The notes beneath the pieces were generated by a model, which was not told the DNA's origin, did no database searches, and saw nothing but the letters and a program-made list of their open reading frames with translations. Of a DNA stretch of 36,679 nt, positions 1 through 7,674 are shown piece after piece. Made by a program: the position numbers and the translations under genes. This stretch comes from Firmicutes bacterium UBA6806. GTDB taxonomy: Bacteria > Bacillota > Clostridia > Peptostreptococcales > Acidaminobacteraceae. Location: assembly GCA_002452745.1 (NCBI GenBank), contig DKFC01000016.1, positions 1 through 36,679 on the forward strand, written 5' to 3'. Position 1 is the stretch's first letter. Each line of letters opens with the position of its first letter.

Positions 1-57
1 TATTCAATTTTCAAAGTCCTTTTCATTTTCGCTACACACTCTAACGTGTTGCGGCGA
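1..57 (-). promoter_or_regulatory. Probable rRNA operon leader (5' part)
   Basis: Read leftwards, the transcript from the promoters at 65-93 and 227-255 would start near 57. It contains a small hairpin (ACAC/GTGT flanked by CGC/GCG), then the segment GGACTTTGAAAATT at 19-6. That segment resembles the boxA-like antitermination and spacer sequence (CTTTGAAAACT type) found in front of Firmicutes rRNA genes. No rRNA sequence itself lies in the window, so the identity of the operon is inferred. Confidence 0.6.
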
Positions 58-64
58 CTCTCTT

Positions 65-93
65 ATGATATCATCAATACTTTTCTTTGTCAA
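65..93 (-). promoter_or_regulatory. Strong sigma-A promoter P2 (probable rRNA promoter)
   Basis: On the minus strand the -35 TTGACA (93-88) and -10 TATCAT (70-65) are separated by 17 bases. It lies downstream of a second promoter of the same quality and directly ahead of an rRNA-like leader. Tandem near-consensus promoters of this kind are typical of rRNA operons in Firmicutes. Confidence 0.75.
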
Positions 94-226
94 CATCTTT
101 CGAGAAGTTTTTTTACTTTTTTCAAACATTCATTTAACATTCTTCATCTGCTCAAAATCATTTGACTCAAAGCATTTTCAACTTGTTATTTGTTATGTTT
201 TCGCCGTCATCGCTGACTGCTTAGTT

Positions 227-255
227 ATAATACCATCAATCATTTTAAGCGTCAA
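227..255 (-). promoter_or_regulatory. Strong sigma-A promoter P1 (probable rRNA promoter)
   Basis: On the minus strand the -35 TTGACG (255-250) and -10 TATTAT (232-227) are spaced by exactly 17 bases, 162 bases upstream of P2. The region upstream, 256-384, is AT-rich and holds no gene. I see no clear intrinsic terminator there for the GGDEF gene that ends at 385, so read-through into this promoter region is possible. Confidence 0.75.
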
Positions 256-384
256 CCCCTTTTACAAAAGAAGTATTATTCTGAAAATTCCGCTATAATT
301 TGTCCTGTTTTGCATATATACCATTCACTTTAAAGGTAAAACACTTTTATCTCAAATAACAGGATTTTCTCATTCAAATTTGCT

Positions 385-2013
385 TTATGCAAGACATATT
401 TGATCTTTATTGTTCTCCTTGGCAACATACAGTAGATCATCTGCTGCCGTCAGAATCTCATCTACCTGACAGTGATCTTTATCCATCACAGCTACACCAC
501 CACTGATTGTGACTGTATAGCCTCTATCACAGAGAAGCAGAGCTATCCTTTGACGTATCAGCAAACTCGTCTCTAACACGTAATCGGGTCTAGCATTTTC
601 AAAGATAACCAAAAACTCATCACCACCGTATCTGGCAACAATTCCTCCATCTCCAATTATTTCTCTTATGACTTGTGATATTGCCTTCAATACATAATCC
701 CCCACAGCATGTCCATAGGTATCATTGATATATTTAAATTCATCTACATCAATCATCAACAAATGATGAACCGTCTCTGGGTTGTTTCTGATTCCCTGCG
801 TCAAATAGCCAAGTTTTTCAATAATATGTCGTCTGTTATAGGCTCCTGTCAACTCATCTGTTGTGGAGAGAACCTTGAGCAAGTTGTTTTTCTTCTTAAG
901 TTCTATGTTTCGAATCACGTAAATTTCATTTTGTTGTTTTAATTTGTCAATCTGGCTATCAATGACAAGCGACTGAATTTTCACCTCATTTTGTCTCATC
1001 AAATTCTCAATTTTAATTTCATGAAATTTCTGATGATATTGATAGGCCAATTTGTAGTGTCCCAATTGCTCATGAATCTCGCTGAGATGCTTATAACTCA
1101 CCTCTGCAAGCTCACTGTGATGATAATTTGCTGCGAGCTGTATTGAATCATCAAAATATTTGATGGCCCTTTCAATTTTATTTGATTTTTGAAATATCAT
1201 TCCCATATACTGATGATTCTTTATAACCGTTTCACGATGAGTTGTTTTTAATAAATGGAGATTTGATAGTTTAAAACACTCAATCGCATCTTCGTATTTT
1301 CTATGCGCTTTGTGAATAACGCCAATTTCTGAAAGACATAAGGATTTATTCAGTAAATAGTCTTGACTGCTAGATAGCTCGTAACTCTTTCTCAGTATTG
1401 GCTCCGCTTCTGAATATTTTTCCAAAAGATTCAGAGAAGCACCTATATTGAATAAGATGATTGGACATCCTCTTGAATCTATATGTTTTATAATCATTTC
1501 ATTTGATTTTGAAAAGTATGCCAGCGCTTCAGCAGCTTTATCATTTTTCTTGTAGACCATTCCTATGTTGTTGAGCAAAGTGGCTTCTTTGTCAATCTCA
1601 TTACACTTTCGATAGATATTAAGTGACTGCTTTAAATATTCATGTGCTTTTATATAGTTGCTCATCTCGCAATAAGCTTTGCCCAACCCGCTATAAATGT
1701 CCGCCCTTTTGAGTTCAGAATCACCGTCCTCCATCCTCTCAAAGTAGTTTAGGGCACTTTTTAGAAGCGTGATGGCTTCTTTAAAATGATTGTTGACAAC
1801 TTCTAAATGTCCCAAAGTGATTTTGCTCTCATACACACCTTCTAAATCACGAATTTGCTGCGCCAGTTCCATCGCACGTCTGGCTGACATTTCAGCTTCA
1901 TTTACATCAATATAATAAAGCTCATTCGACAGCTGAATCAGCAACTTTACTTTTTGGCTTATATCACTTTCCATATGTATCTTTCTTTTTATCCCAATTA
2001 CCTTTTGATTCAT
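385..2013 (-). CDS. TPR-repeat GGDEF diguanylate cyclase
   Basis: A predicted diguanylate cyclase that would make cyclic di-GMP from two GTP. Residues about 20-330 are a run of TPR-type helical repeats (many YxxAxxYxxxA-like units). A short coiled coil at about 335-375 leads into the GGDEF domain from about 378 to the end. The signature RYGGDEF is intact (GGDEF at 463-467), as are the entry motif DELTGAYNRR and the DVDEFKxIND segment, so activity is expected. The usual RxxD inhibitory site five residues before GGDEF is not present. There is no signal peptide, membrane segment or EAL domain, so the protein should be cytoplasmic and probably senses a protein partner through the TPRs. An AGGGGG sequence precedes the ATG at 2013; the ATG at codon 14 has a weaker site. 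The gene is monocistronic, with its own promoter at 2067-2095. Confidence 0.88.
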   Translation of the reverse strand: MNQKVIGIKRKIHMESDISQKVKLLIQLSNELYYIDVNEAEMSARRAMELAQQIRDLEGVYESKITLGHLEVVNNHFKEAITLLKSALNYFERMEDGDSELKRADIYSGLGKAYCEMSNYIKAHEYLKQSLNIYRKCNEIDKEATLLNNIGMVYKKNDKAAEALAYFSKSNEMIIKHIDSRGCPIILFNIGASLNLLEKYSEAEPILRKSYELSSSQDYLLNKSLCLSEIGVIHKAHRKYEDAIECFKLSNLHLLKTTHRETVIKNHQYMGMIFQKSNKIERAIKYFDDSIQLAANYHHSELAEVSYKHLSEIHEQLGHYKLAYQYHQKFHEIKIENLMRQNEVKIQSLVIDSQIDKLKQQNEIYVIRNIELKKKNNLLKVLSTTDELTGAYNRRHIIEKLGYLTQGIRNNPETVHHLLMIDVDEFKYINDTYGHAVGDYVLKAISQVIREIIGDGGIVARYGGDEFLVIFENARPDYVLETSLLIRQRIALLLCDRGYTVTISGGVAVMDKDHCQVDEILTAADDLLYVAKENNKDQICLA

Positions 2014-2066
2014 ATAGGTGTAGGCCCCCTAAAATCCATTTTCTGAATTTTCTATCTTTTTCCTAT

Positions 2067-2095
2067 ATTTTATAAGTATCCTGACTCTATTTCAA
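2067..2095 (-). promoter_or_regulatory. Promoter for the TPR-GGDEF gene
   Basis: On the minus strand TTGAAA (2095-2090), a 17-base spacer, then TAAAAT (2072-2067), about 54 bases upstream of the ATG at 2013. Confidence 0.6.
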
Positions 2096-2151
2096 GAACC
2101 ATTTTTTAACTGTGCAAATTATAAATTACACCTTTCTGCATTCTGATCTTC

Positions 2152-2191
2152 AAAAAAATAAAAGCTAACGTCAGCTGTGTCGTTAGCTTTT
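2152..2191 (-). terminator. Intrinsic terminator of the ptb-iorA-iorB operon
   Basis: An 11-bp perfect stem (AAAAGCTAACG at 2160-2170 with CGTTAGCTTTT at 2181-2191) is followed on the minus strand by a T-rich tract (TTTTATTTTTTT). It lies 33 bases past the iorB stop codon. Confidence 0.85.
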
Positions 2192-2224
2192 ATCCTCATA
2201 TAACTTCGGGAGGCATCCCAATCT

Positions 2225-2806
2225 CTATTTAACTTGTTCCATGCCCAAATTAAAAGCTTTCAAATTGATGTCTACAAATTTCTCTTTGACAGTTTCTTTG
2301 ATAACCTCATCCCATTTAATTCCTGTATCGAGCCCCATAGCCTTAACCAATGCTCCGACAATAATGACATTCATCGTTTTGATATTGCCTATTCCCTGTG
2401 CTAAATCTGCCGCCTTGAAAACAGTGGTTTGTACTTTTGAAGAGATATCTTCTAAAACCCCTTTAGGATAGGTTGCTGCGCCAGATAAAATTGGTGCAGA
2501 CGGAATTTGATAATCATTTATGACCACTTTACCTTCGGGTTTGATATATTCAATCCACTTTGCGGTTTCCATAGTCTCGAAGGACACAAGAATATCGGCT
2601 TGGCCCTTTCCTATAATTGGAGAATGTACTTTCTCACCAAATCGAACTTGCGTTGTAACACTTCCACCACGTTGTGCCATGCCATGTACTTCACTCATTT
2701 TAACATCATATCCAGCCTTGATGAGTCCAGTTGCCAAAATTTTTGATGCCAGTATAATCCCTTGGCCGCCAACACCGCATAACAATATATTCTTAACTTC
2801 TGTCAT
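2225..2806 (-). CDS. iorB: Indolepyruvate oxidoreductase subunit beta
   Basis: The small subunit of the indolepyruvate:ferredoxin oxidoreductase, which oxidatively decarboxylates aryl (and related) 2-keto acids to acyl-CoA while reducing ferredoxin. The 193 residues form one pyruvate-ferredoxin oxidoreductase gamma-type domain. It begins with the glycine-rich GVGGQGIILASKIL (11-24) and the conserved SEVHGMAQRGGSV segment that marks this family. Its length is normal for IorB. The start lies two bases after the iorA stop, so translation is probably coupled. The two proteins are expected to form a cytoplasmic heteromer. A strong terminator follows the gene. Confidence 0.93.
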   Translation of the reverse strand: MTEVKNILLCGVGGQGIILASKILATGLIKAGYDVKMSEVHGMAQRGGSVTTQVRFGEKVHSPIIGKGQADILVSFETMETAKWIEYIKPEGKVVINDYQIPSAPILSGAATYPKGVLEDISSKVQTTVFKAADLAQGIGNIKTMNVIIVGALVKAMGLDTGIKWDEVIKETVKEKFVDINLKAFNLGMEQVK

Positions 2807-2808
2807 CT

Positions 2809-4587
2809 TTATTCACCAACCCTTTCAATTGCTTCAAAAGGACATGCTTGCTTGCAAACTTCACATCCCACACACATATATTTATCTATGCTTGCTTTTT
2901 TTGTAGTTGTATCAAAGCTAATTGCCGGACACCCTGTCTTTGTACAAATACGACATCCTCTACATTTAGCTTCATCAACTCTGCAAAGTTTTTTCTTGAG
3001 ATCAAATTCTTTTTTATCTTCATCAGAGAAGTTTTTGAGCACACATGGCCATCTTGTGATGATAACTGATGGGCCTTCATACGCAAAGGCATCTTCAATT
3101 GCCTTATCCATCTCATCTAATTTCAAAGGGTTTACAGTGACAACATGTTCTATGCCAATTGCCTTAACAAGATTCGGTATATTGATAATATTTGCTGGAT
3201 CACCTTGAAGGGTGTAACCACTACCTGGATTTTCTTGATGTCCTGTCATCCCAGTGATGCGGTTATCAAGAATTACACTTACTGTGTTTCCCCTATTATA
3301 TGCAACTGTAATCAGAGAGTTTACCCCTGTGTGGAAGAAAGTCGAGTCTCCTATAACCGAAACTACTTTTTTATCTACATTGTTTTTCTTAAACGCCTGT
3401 GACGCACCATGTCCCATGGAAATAGACGCACCCATGCAGATAACAGAATCTGTGGCATTTAACGGCTCTGCCGATCCTAATGTATAACAGCCAATATCAC
3501 CAGTGATGACGACGTTTTTCTTCTTACTAAGTGTATAGAAAAAACCTCTATGAGGACAGCCTGCACAGAGTGTAGGTGGTCTTCCTACAATCGTTTCAGG
3601 GTTTGCATGAATGGTTTCAAGTTCTTTTCCCAAAAGTGATTTTGCAACGATATCCGGATTCAGCTCTCCTATTCTTGGAATTAGATCCTTACCAATGCAG
3701 TCAATTCCAGCCGCTTTTAATTGTTCCTCAATAAACGGTTCAAGTTCTTCTACAATATAGAGTGTCTCCACTTCTTTTGCAAATGCACGGATTTTCTCCA
3801 TTGGTAGTGGGAATGTAAAGCCCAGTTTCAAATAAGACGCATCCTCTCCAAAGACTTCCTGAGCATAGGTATAGGCAACGCCTGAAGTGATGATACCAAT
3901 CTTCTTACTGTTCCATTCAATTCGATTCAAAGGCGTCTCGTTTGAGAACTTCTCCATTTCAACCAACTTCTTTTCAACAACTGGATGCAACATCTTAGCA
4001 TGTGCAGGTGCCGCAATAAACTTGGTTGGATTCTTTTTATATGGGACAACAGGGACTTCTTTTCTATCGTCAAATGTTACGAGTCCCTTGGAGTGACAAA
4101 CCCTTGTTGTCATTCTAAATAGAACTGGAACATCAAAACGCTCTGATATCTCAAATGCCTCTTTGATATACTCTTTTGATTCTTGAGAATCACTTGGTTC
4201 AACACAAGCAATCTTTGCAAACTTTGCATAATACCTATTATCTTGTTCATTTTGTGATGAATGACAGCCTGGATCATCTGCTGATACTAAAACAAGCCCC
4301 CCAGTAATACCAGTGTATCCAATTGTAAAAAGAGGGTCAGCAGCGACATTAACCCCTACATGTTTCATAGCCGCAAGTGTTCTAGCACCTGCTAAAGATG
4401 CTCCAATAGCTGTTTCAAGCGCAACTTTTTCATTTGGTGCCCATTCAGCTATAAGCGACTCCTTATATTGAGCCATATTTTCCAGAATTTCAGTACTCGG
4501 CGTTCCTGGATATGCACTTGCATAGGTAACTCCAGCTTCGAATGCGCCACGAGCAACAGCTTCATTCCCTGTCATTAAATGTTTCAT
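2809..4587 (-). CDS. iorA: Indolepyruvate oxidoreductase subunit alpha
   Basis: The large catalytic subunit (592 residues). The N-terminal half carries the pyrimidine-binding transketolase-like domain (AYPGTPSTEIL at about 24-34). The middle carries the thiamine-diphosphate-binding half, with GDIGCYTLG and GDSTFFHTGVNSL. The C terminus is a two-cluster ferredoxin domain: Cys542, 545, 548, 553 and Cys572, 575, 578, 582 fit two CxxCxxCxxx(x)CP sets for [4Fe-4S] clusters. All expected residues are visible and the length is typical. The ATG has AAGGAGAAAGTTT in front. It sits between ptb and iorB in one operon, which supports a route keto acid to acyl-CoA to acyl-phosphate with ferredoxin reduction during amino-acid fermentation. 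Confidence 0.95.
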   Translation of the reverse strand: MKHLMTGNEAVARGAFEAGVTYASAYPGTPSTEILENMAQYKESLIAEWAPNEKVALETAIGASLAGARTLAAMKHVGVNVAADPLFTIGYTGITGGLVLVSADDPGCHSSQNEQDNRYYAKFAKIACVEPSDSQESKEYIKEAFEISERFDVPVLFRMTTRVCHSKGLVTFDDRKEVPVVPYKKNPTKFIAAPAHAKMLHPVVEKKLVEMEKFSNETPLNRIEWNSKKIGIITSGVAYTYAQEVFGEDASYLKLGFTFPLPMEKIRAFAKEVETLYIVEELEPFIEEQLKAAGIDCIGKDLIPRIGELNPDIVAKSLLGKELETIHANPETIVGRPPTLCAGCPHRGFFYTLSKKKNVVITGDIGCYTLGSAEPLNATDSVICMGASISMGHGASQAFKKNNVDKKVVSVIGDSTFFHTGVNSLITVAYNRGNTVSVILDNRITGMTGHQENPGSGYTLQGDPANIINIPNLVKAIGIEHVVTVNPLKLDEMDKAIEDAFAYEGPSVIITRWPCVLKNFSDEDKKEFDLKKKLCRVDEAKCRGCRICTKTGCPAISFDTTTKKASIDKYMCVGCEVCKQACPFEAIERVGE

Positions 4588-4608
4588 AAACTTTCTCCTT
4601 ACCTCAAA

Positions 4609-5517
4609 CTATTTATTAGATGCGATGACACTTCCTAGAGCAATCGAGTTGAGCTTTGCATCATAACTATCTGCTCTTGAAACCAATACTACCGGAACTT
4701 TTGCGCCCATGATAATCCCTGCTGAATCTGCTCCCGCAAGGTATGTCAGAGTCTTGCCAATGCCATTACCCACTTCGATAGTTGGAACCAATAGAACATC
4801 TGTATCACCTGCAATTTGACTTTTAAAGTTCTTTGTCTCTGCCGCCTCTTTTGAAACTGCAAGATCAAGAGCCAATGGTCCTTCAACAACGACACCTTCG
4901 CCAAAGTATCCCTCTTGACTTAACTCTTGAAGTTTTCTTGCATCAACTGTTGCCTGCATTTTCTCATTGACTTTTTCCTTAGCTGCAATGCCAGCTACTT
5001 TAACGGTATCAATTCCCATTGCCTTACAGACATCAACAGCATTTTGGGTTATTTTGACCTTTTCATCAAAAGATGGTTCTATGTTCATACCACCATCTGT
5101 GAGAAAAATCAATTTATGATAGTGTGGCACTTCATAAATCATCACATGACTGAGCAAACTGTCTGTTCTGAGACCAATTTCCTTGTCGAGAACCGCCTTC
5201 AACAAAATAGCTGTATCAATTAATCCCTTCATCAAGAAATCGGCTTTTCCATCTGATACGAGTTTAACCGAAACTTTAGCGGTTTCTGCTAGGTCTTCAA
5301 CTTGTATAATCTCATATCCACTTATATCCAATTGATGCTCGCTTGCTATTTTTTTAATTTCAGCTTCATTTCCAACTAAAATTGGAGAGATAATCGACTC
5401 CTCTGCTGCCTTGCAAACTGCGCCCAGCACATCTTCATCCTGTGCTGCCGCAACGACCAATTTCATCGTTTTTCCCTGTTTGGCAACTAACAGTAAATCT
5501 TTTACACTTTTAATCAT
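4609..5517 (-). CDS. ptb: Phosphate acyltransferase, butyryltransferase type
   Basis: A member of the phosphate acetyl/butyryl-transferase family (302 residues), interconverting an acyl-CoA and an acyl-phosphate. Family features seen are LVGNEAEI (about 47-54 of this start), FLMKGLIDTA, FLTDGGMNI and GIIMGAKVPVVLVSRAD near the C terminus. The length matches Ptb (about 300) and is shorter than the two-domain Pta. I chose ATG at 5517 because AAAGGTG lies 8 bases upstream. A GTG three codons earlier (5526) overlaps that ribosome binding site. It is the first gene of an operon with iorA and iorB, 21 bases before iorA, so its true substrate may be an arylacetyl- or branched acyl-CoA and not butyryl-CoA. 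No acetate/butyrate kinase gene follows, so the ATP-yielding partner must be encoded elsewhere. Confidence 0.85.
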   Translation of the reverse strand: MIKSVKDLLLVAKQGKTMKLVVAAAQDEDVLGAVCKAAEESIISPILVGNEAEIKKIASEHQLDISGYEIIQVEDLAETAKVSVKLVSDGKADFLMKGLIDTAILLKAVLDKEIGLRTDSLLSHVMIYEVPHYHKLIFLTDGGMNIEPSFDEKVKITQNAVDVCKAMGIDTVKVAGIAAKEKVNEKMQATVDARKLQELSQEGYFGEGVVVEGPLALDLAVSKEAAETKNFKSQIAGDTDVLLVPTIEVGNGIGKTLTYLAGADSAGIIMGAKVPVVLVSRADSYDAKLNSIALGSVIASNK

Positions 5518-5576
5518 AAGCTTCACACCTTTATTATTTTTTTGTACCTGTTCAACTTTTTTTATAATCTCAATTC

Positions 5577-5605
5577 ATTTTACTATATTTTTTTGAAGCC
5601 TTCAA
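5577..5605 (-). promoter_or_regulatory. Promoter for ptb-iorA-iorB
   Basis: On the minus strand TTGAAG (5605-5600), a 17-base spacer, then TAAAAT (5582-5577). It lies between the upstream gene's terminator and ptb, so the operon should be transcribed separately from the TPR-nadK operon. Confidence 0.6.
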
Positions 5606-5620
5606 TAGTTTTTGCAAACT

Positions 5621-5649
5621 AAAAACCCCCACAACAATTTGTAGGGGTT
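5621..5649 (-). terminator. Intrinsic terminator after the TPR gene
   Basis: On the minus strand an 11-bp stem (AACCCCTACAA with TTGTGGGGGTT, one G-T pair) and a 4-base loop are followed by TTTTT. It is placed 9 bases past the stop of the TPR gene. Confidence 0.85.
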
Positions 5650-5658
5650 AACGGTTAA

Positions 5659-6765
5659 TTATCTTAAATTTTGATCCACATGTTGTTTCCAGAGTGCAAT
5701 GACCTCATCTTCTGAGTTGATTTTATAAGCCTGGTCGATCTTGCTTATACCCTCCGCTGTTTCGCCTTTATTTAAATAGACAATACCCATGTTGCATATA
5801 ATTTCAGCATTTAACGGTTCAAGTCTCAATGCTTCCTTATAATATTTTAGCGCCTCGTCATAATCACCTAAACTCAGCAGGCAGATGCCAACTTCATTCA
5901 TAGTCTGGACATGTCCCGTATTAAGCGTCAACACCTTAAGGAAATATCCCAGTGCCTGCTCATACTCTTCTTTAAACTTGTACCCCAAACCAAGGAAAAA
6001 GTTTAAGTTCCACCATTCTCCGTGCTCGTCTTCTATGCTCTTAAGTCGTTCGAGGCCTTCATCTACTCGTCCATTCAAGATCATCTCATAGCCCTCTTCA
6101 TAAAGAGCCCGATCTTGGCACTTGCTCAAAAAGTTTACTGTTTCTTCTCTAATATCCTCTCCAAGTTCAAATTCAAGTGCTCGTTTCCATATTTTTTCAG
6201 CTTCTATATAATTTCCAGCGTTGTAAGCATGAATTCCCAAATGATAATAGCCGAGGCCAAAAGACTTGTCAATTTCAAGGGTTCTTTTATAAAGCTGTGC
6301 AGCTTGTTCCATAAAAAGCTGCTCTTCAGTGCTTGAAAAAAGGTCCTCATAACATCTTGCCTGATTATAAAGCGCATCTAGATTTTCAGGTTCTATCTTT
6401 AAGACGCAGTTTAAATACAGAATTGCACGATTGTATTCTTTTATCTGTGCATAATTGAGGGCATCATTCAATAGCTTATCTGCAATTTCAATGTCAATGT
6501 GCTTTAGGAGAGAAATATAATAAGATTCCCATTTAAGCTCACTCTCACCTCCGATAACATAGATGAGTCCTTTGACAATTGCCAGTGTGGGAATGACTTC
6601 GATGTCGTTTACTTTTATGTTATCCGCAAGATTTTCGATTAAAACTGGAATGGGAATATTTTGATCAAGTTCCAAACTTCCAATTTTAATTTTTTTATCT
6701 GGTTTAATTTCAATAAAGACAATGTCCTCTAAAAACTTCTTTAATGTTGCTTCTATTATAGTCAT
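5659..6765 (-). CDS. TPR-repeat protein of unknown role
   Basis: A 368-residue soluble protein without a signal peptide or membrane segment. The first 110 or so residues form a domain I do not recognise. From there to the C terminus it is built of TPR units, the clearest being YNRAILYLNCVLKIEPEN, YEQALGYFLKVLTLNTGH and YDEALKYYKEALRLEPLN, followed by a last unit with NMGIVYLNKGETAEG. Such scaffolds usually bind proteins; no enzyme motif is visible. The ATG at 6765 is preferred because AAGGAAAAG lies just upstream. An upstream GTG at 6825 in the same frame has no comparable site. It is the third gene of a radical SAM-nadK-TPR operon that ends at the terminator at 5621-5649. Confidence 0.8.
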   Translation of the reverse strand: MTIIEATLKKFLEDIVFIEIKPDKKIKIGSLELDQNIPIPVLIENLADNIKVNDIEVIPTLAIVKGLIYVIGGESELKWESYYISLLKHIDIEIADKLLNDALNYAQIKEYNRAILYLNCVLKIEPENLDALYNQARCYEDLFSSTEEQLFMEQAAQLYKRTLEIDKSFGLGYYHLGIHAYNAGNYIEAEKIWKRALEFELGEDIREETVNFLSKCQDRALYEEGYEMILNGRVDEGLERLKSIEDEHGEWWNLNFFLGLGYKFKEEYEQALGYFLKVLTLNTGHVQTMNEVGICLLSLGDYDEALKYYKEALRLEPLNAEIICNMGIVYLNKGETAEGISKIDQAYKINSEDEVIALWKQHVDQNLR

Positions 6766-6827
6766 GTTCTTTTCCTTACTTTTATATTCTCTTAACTTAT
6801 CAGTGGCAAATTCTTGAGTCACCACTA

Positions 6828-7649
6828 CTATTCAAGTACCCGTCTGATGTTTTTATCTATTATTTTTCTCCTGAACAAGTCAAAGTAATCAAATTCATCT
6901 GACCGAATGACCTTGATGTCAAAATCCGGAGTAACTTTCACATGAATTTCTTCTATATATTCATTGGATAGCTTATTGCCATCACAGGCCACAATAACTT
7001 TCCGCTTATGCGCTTTGACAATCTTGATGTCCACATAGGTATCATCGGGAACAATCATGGTTGATTTCATAGGTCTGTTCACACTGTTGTCATTGGGTGT
7101 CATTGGCGTAATTTGATAAACTGGTATATCACTGTGAATCACAGCCCCTCCTGCCCATATGGCGTATCCAGTAGCACCTATAGGCGTGGATATAATCAAT
7201 CCATCTCCTGTGAAATAGTTAAACGGCGTGTTGTTTAGATAGACCTTTGCCTCCATGAGCTTAGGTTCAACATGCTTTATTAATATTTCATTGAAAGCGT
7301 AATCCGTATAGACCTCGCCGCTCAACGTCTTTGTATTTACCATCAACAGAGGATATGTGACAATTCGGTAGTCTTTTCTGTCCAGAACATCAAATATTTT
7401 TTCAAGATGATCTGGCATGATTGTTGTCAAGAATCCCAACGTTCCAGTATCAATACCTACAAACGGCACTTTTAAATCTCTGTATTTTCTAATGGCACTG
7501 AGCATGGTTCCATCACCGCCAATAACCACGATGACGTCAGGATTTTCTAAAACCAGCTCTCTGTTTTGAGCTTCCAGCAATTCGATCATTTGCTGCTTTA
7601 CAGTGATTGAATCTCTCTTACTGTTGTGATGGATCAAAATTCTCTTCAT
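6828..7649 (-). CDS. nadK: NAD kinase
   Basis: ATP(or polyphosphate)-dependent NAD kinase that makes NADP. The 273 residues carry the nucleotide-binding signature VVIGGDGTML (GGDGT at 44-48), GTLGFLTTI, the substrate-binding GDGLIISTPIGATGYA, and the typical VPVYQITPM and DGN segments. Length and motifs are normal. AGGTGA precedes the ATG. The gene lies 25 bases after the radical SAM gene. In many Firmicutes nadK sits beside recN and argR, so this neighbourhood is different. Confidence 0.94.
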   Translation of the reverse strand: MKRILIHHNSKRDSITVKQQMIELLEAQNRELVLENPDVIVVIGGDGTMLSAIRKYRDLKVPFVGIDTGTLGFLTTIMPDHLEKIFDVLDRKDYRIVTYPLLMVNTKTLSGEVYTDYAFNEILIKHVEPKLMEAKVYLNNTPFNYFTGDGLIISTPIGATGYAIWAGGAVIHSDIPVYQITPMTPNDNSVNRPMKSTMIVPDDTYVDIKIVKAHKRKVIVACDGNKLSNEYIEEIHVKVTPDFDIKVIRSDEFDYFDLFRRKIIDKNIRRVLE

Positions 7650-7674
7650 TAGTCACCTGCTTTTTATTGTATGC

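Noticed and set aside
65..298. Open reading frame of 77 codons on the plus strand near the left edge
   Set aside because: It lies antisense over the two rRNA-type promoters, has no ribosome binding site and a Phe/Ile/Ser-rich composition typical of AT-rich noncoding DNA.
2520..3208. Plus-strand open frames of 118-128 codons opposite iorA and iorB
   Set aside because: They are antisense shadows of well-conserved genes, with no ribosome binding site or recognisable motif.
5518..5526. GTG start three codons upstream for ptb
   Set aside because: The GTG overlaps the AAAGGTG ribosome binding site that is correctly spaced for the ATG at 5517.
6766..6825. GTG start 20 codons upstream for the TPR gene
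   Set aside because: No ribosome binding site is seen before it, while AAGGAAAAG directly precedes the ATG at 6765.
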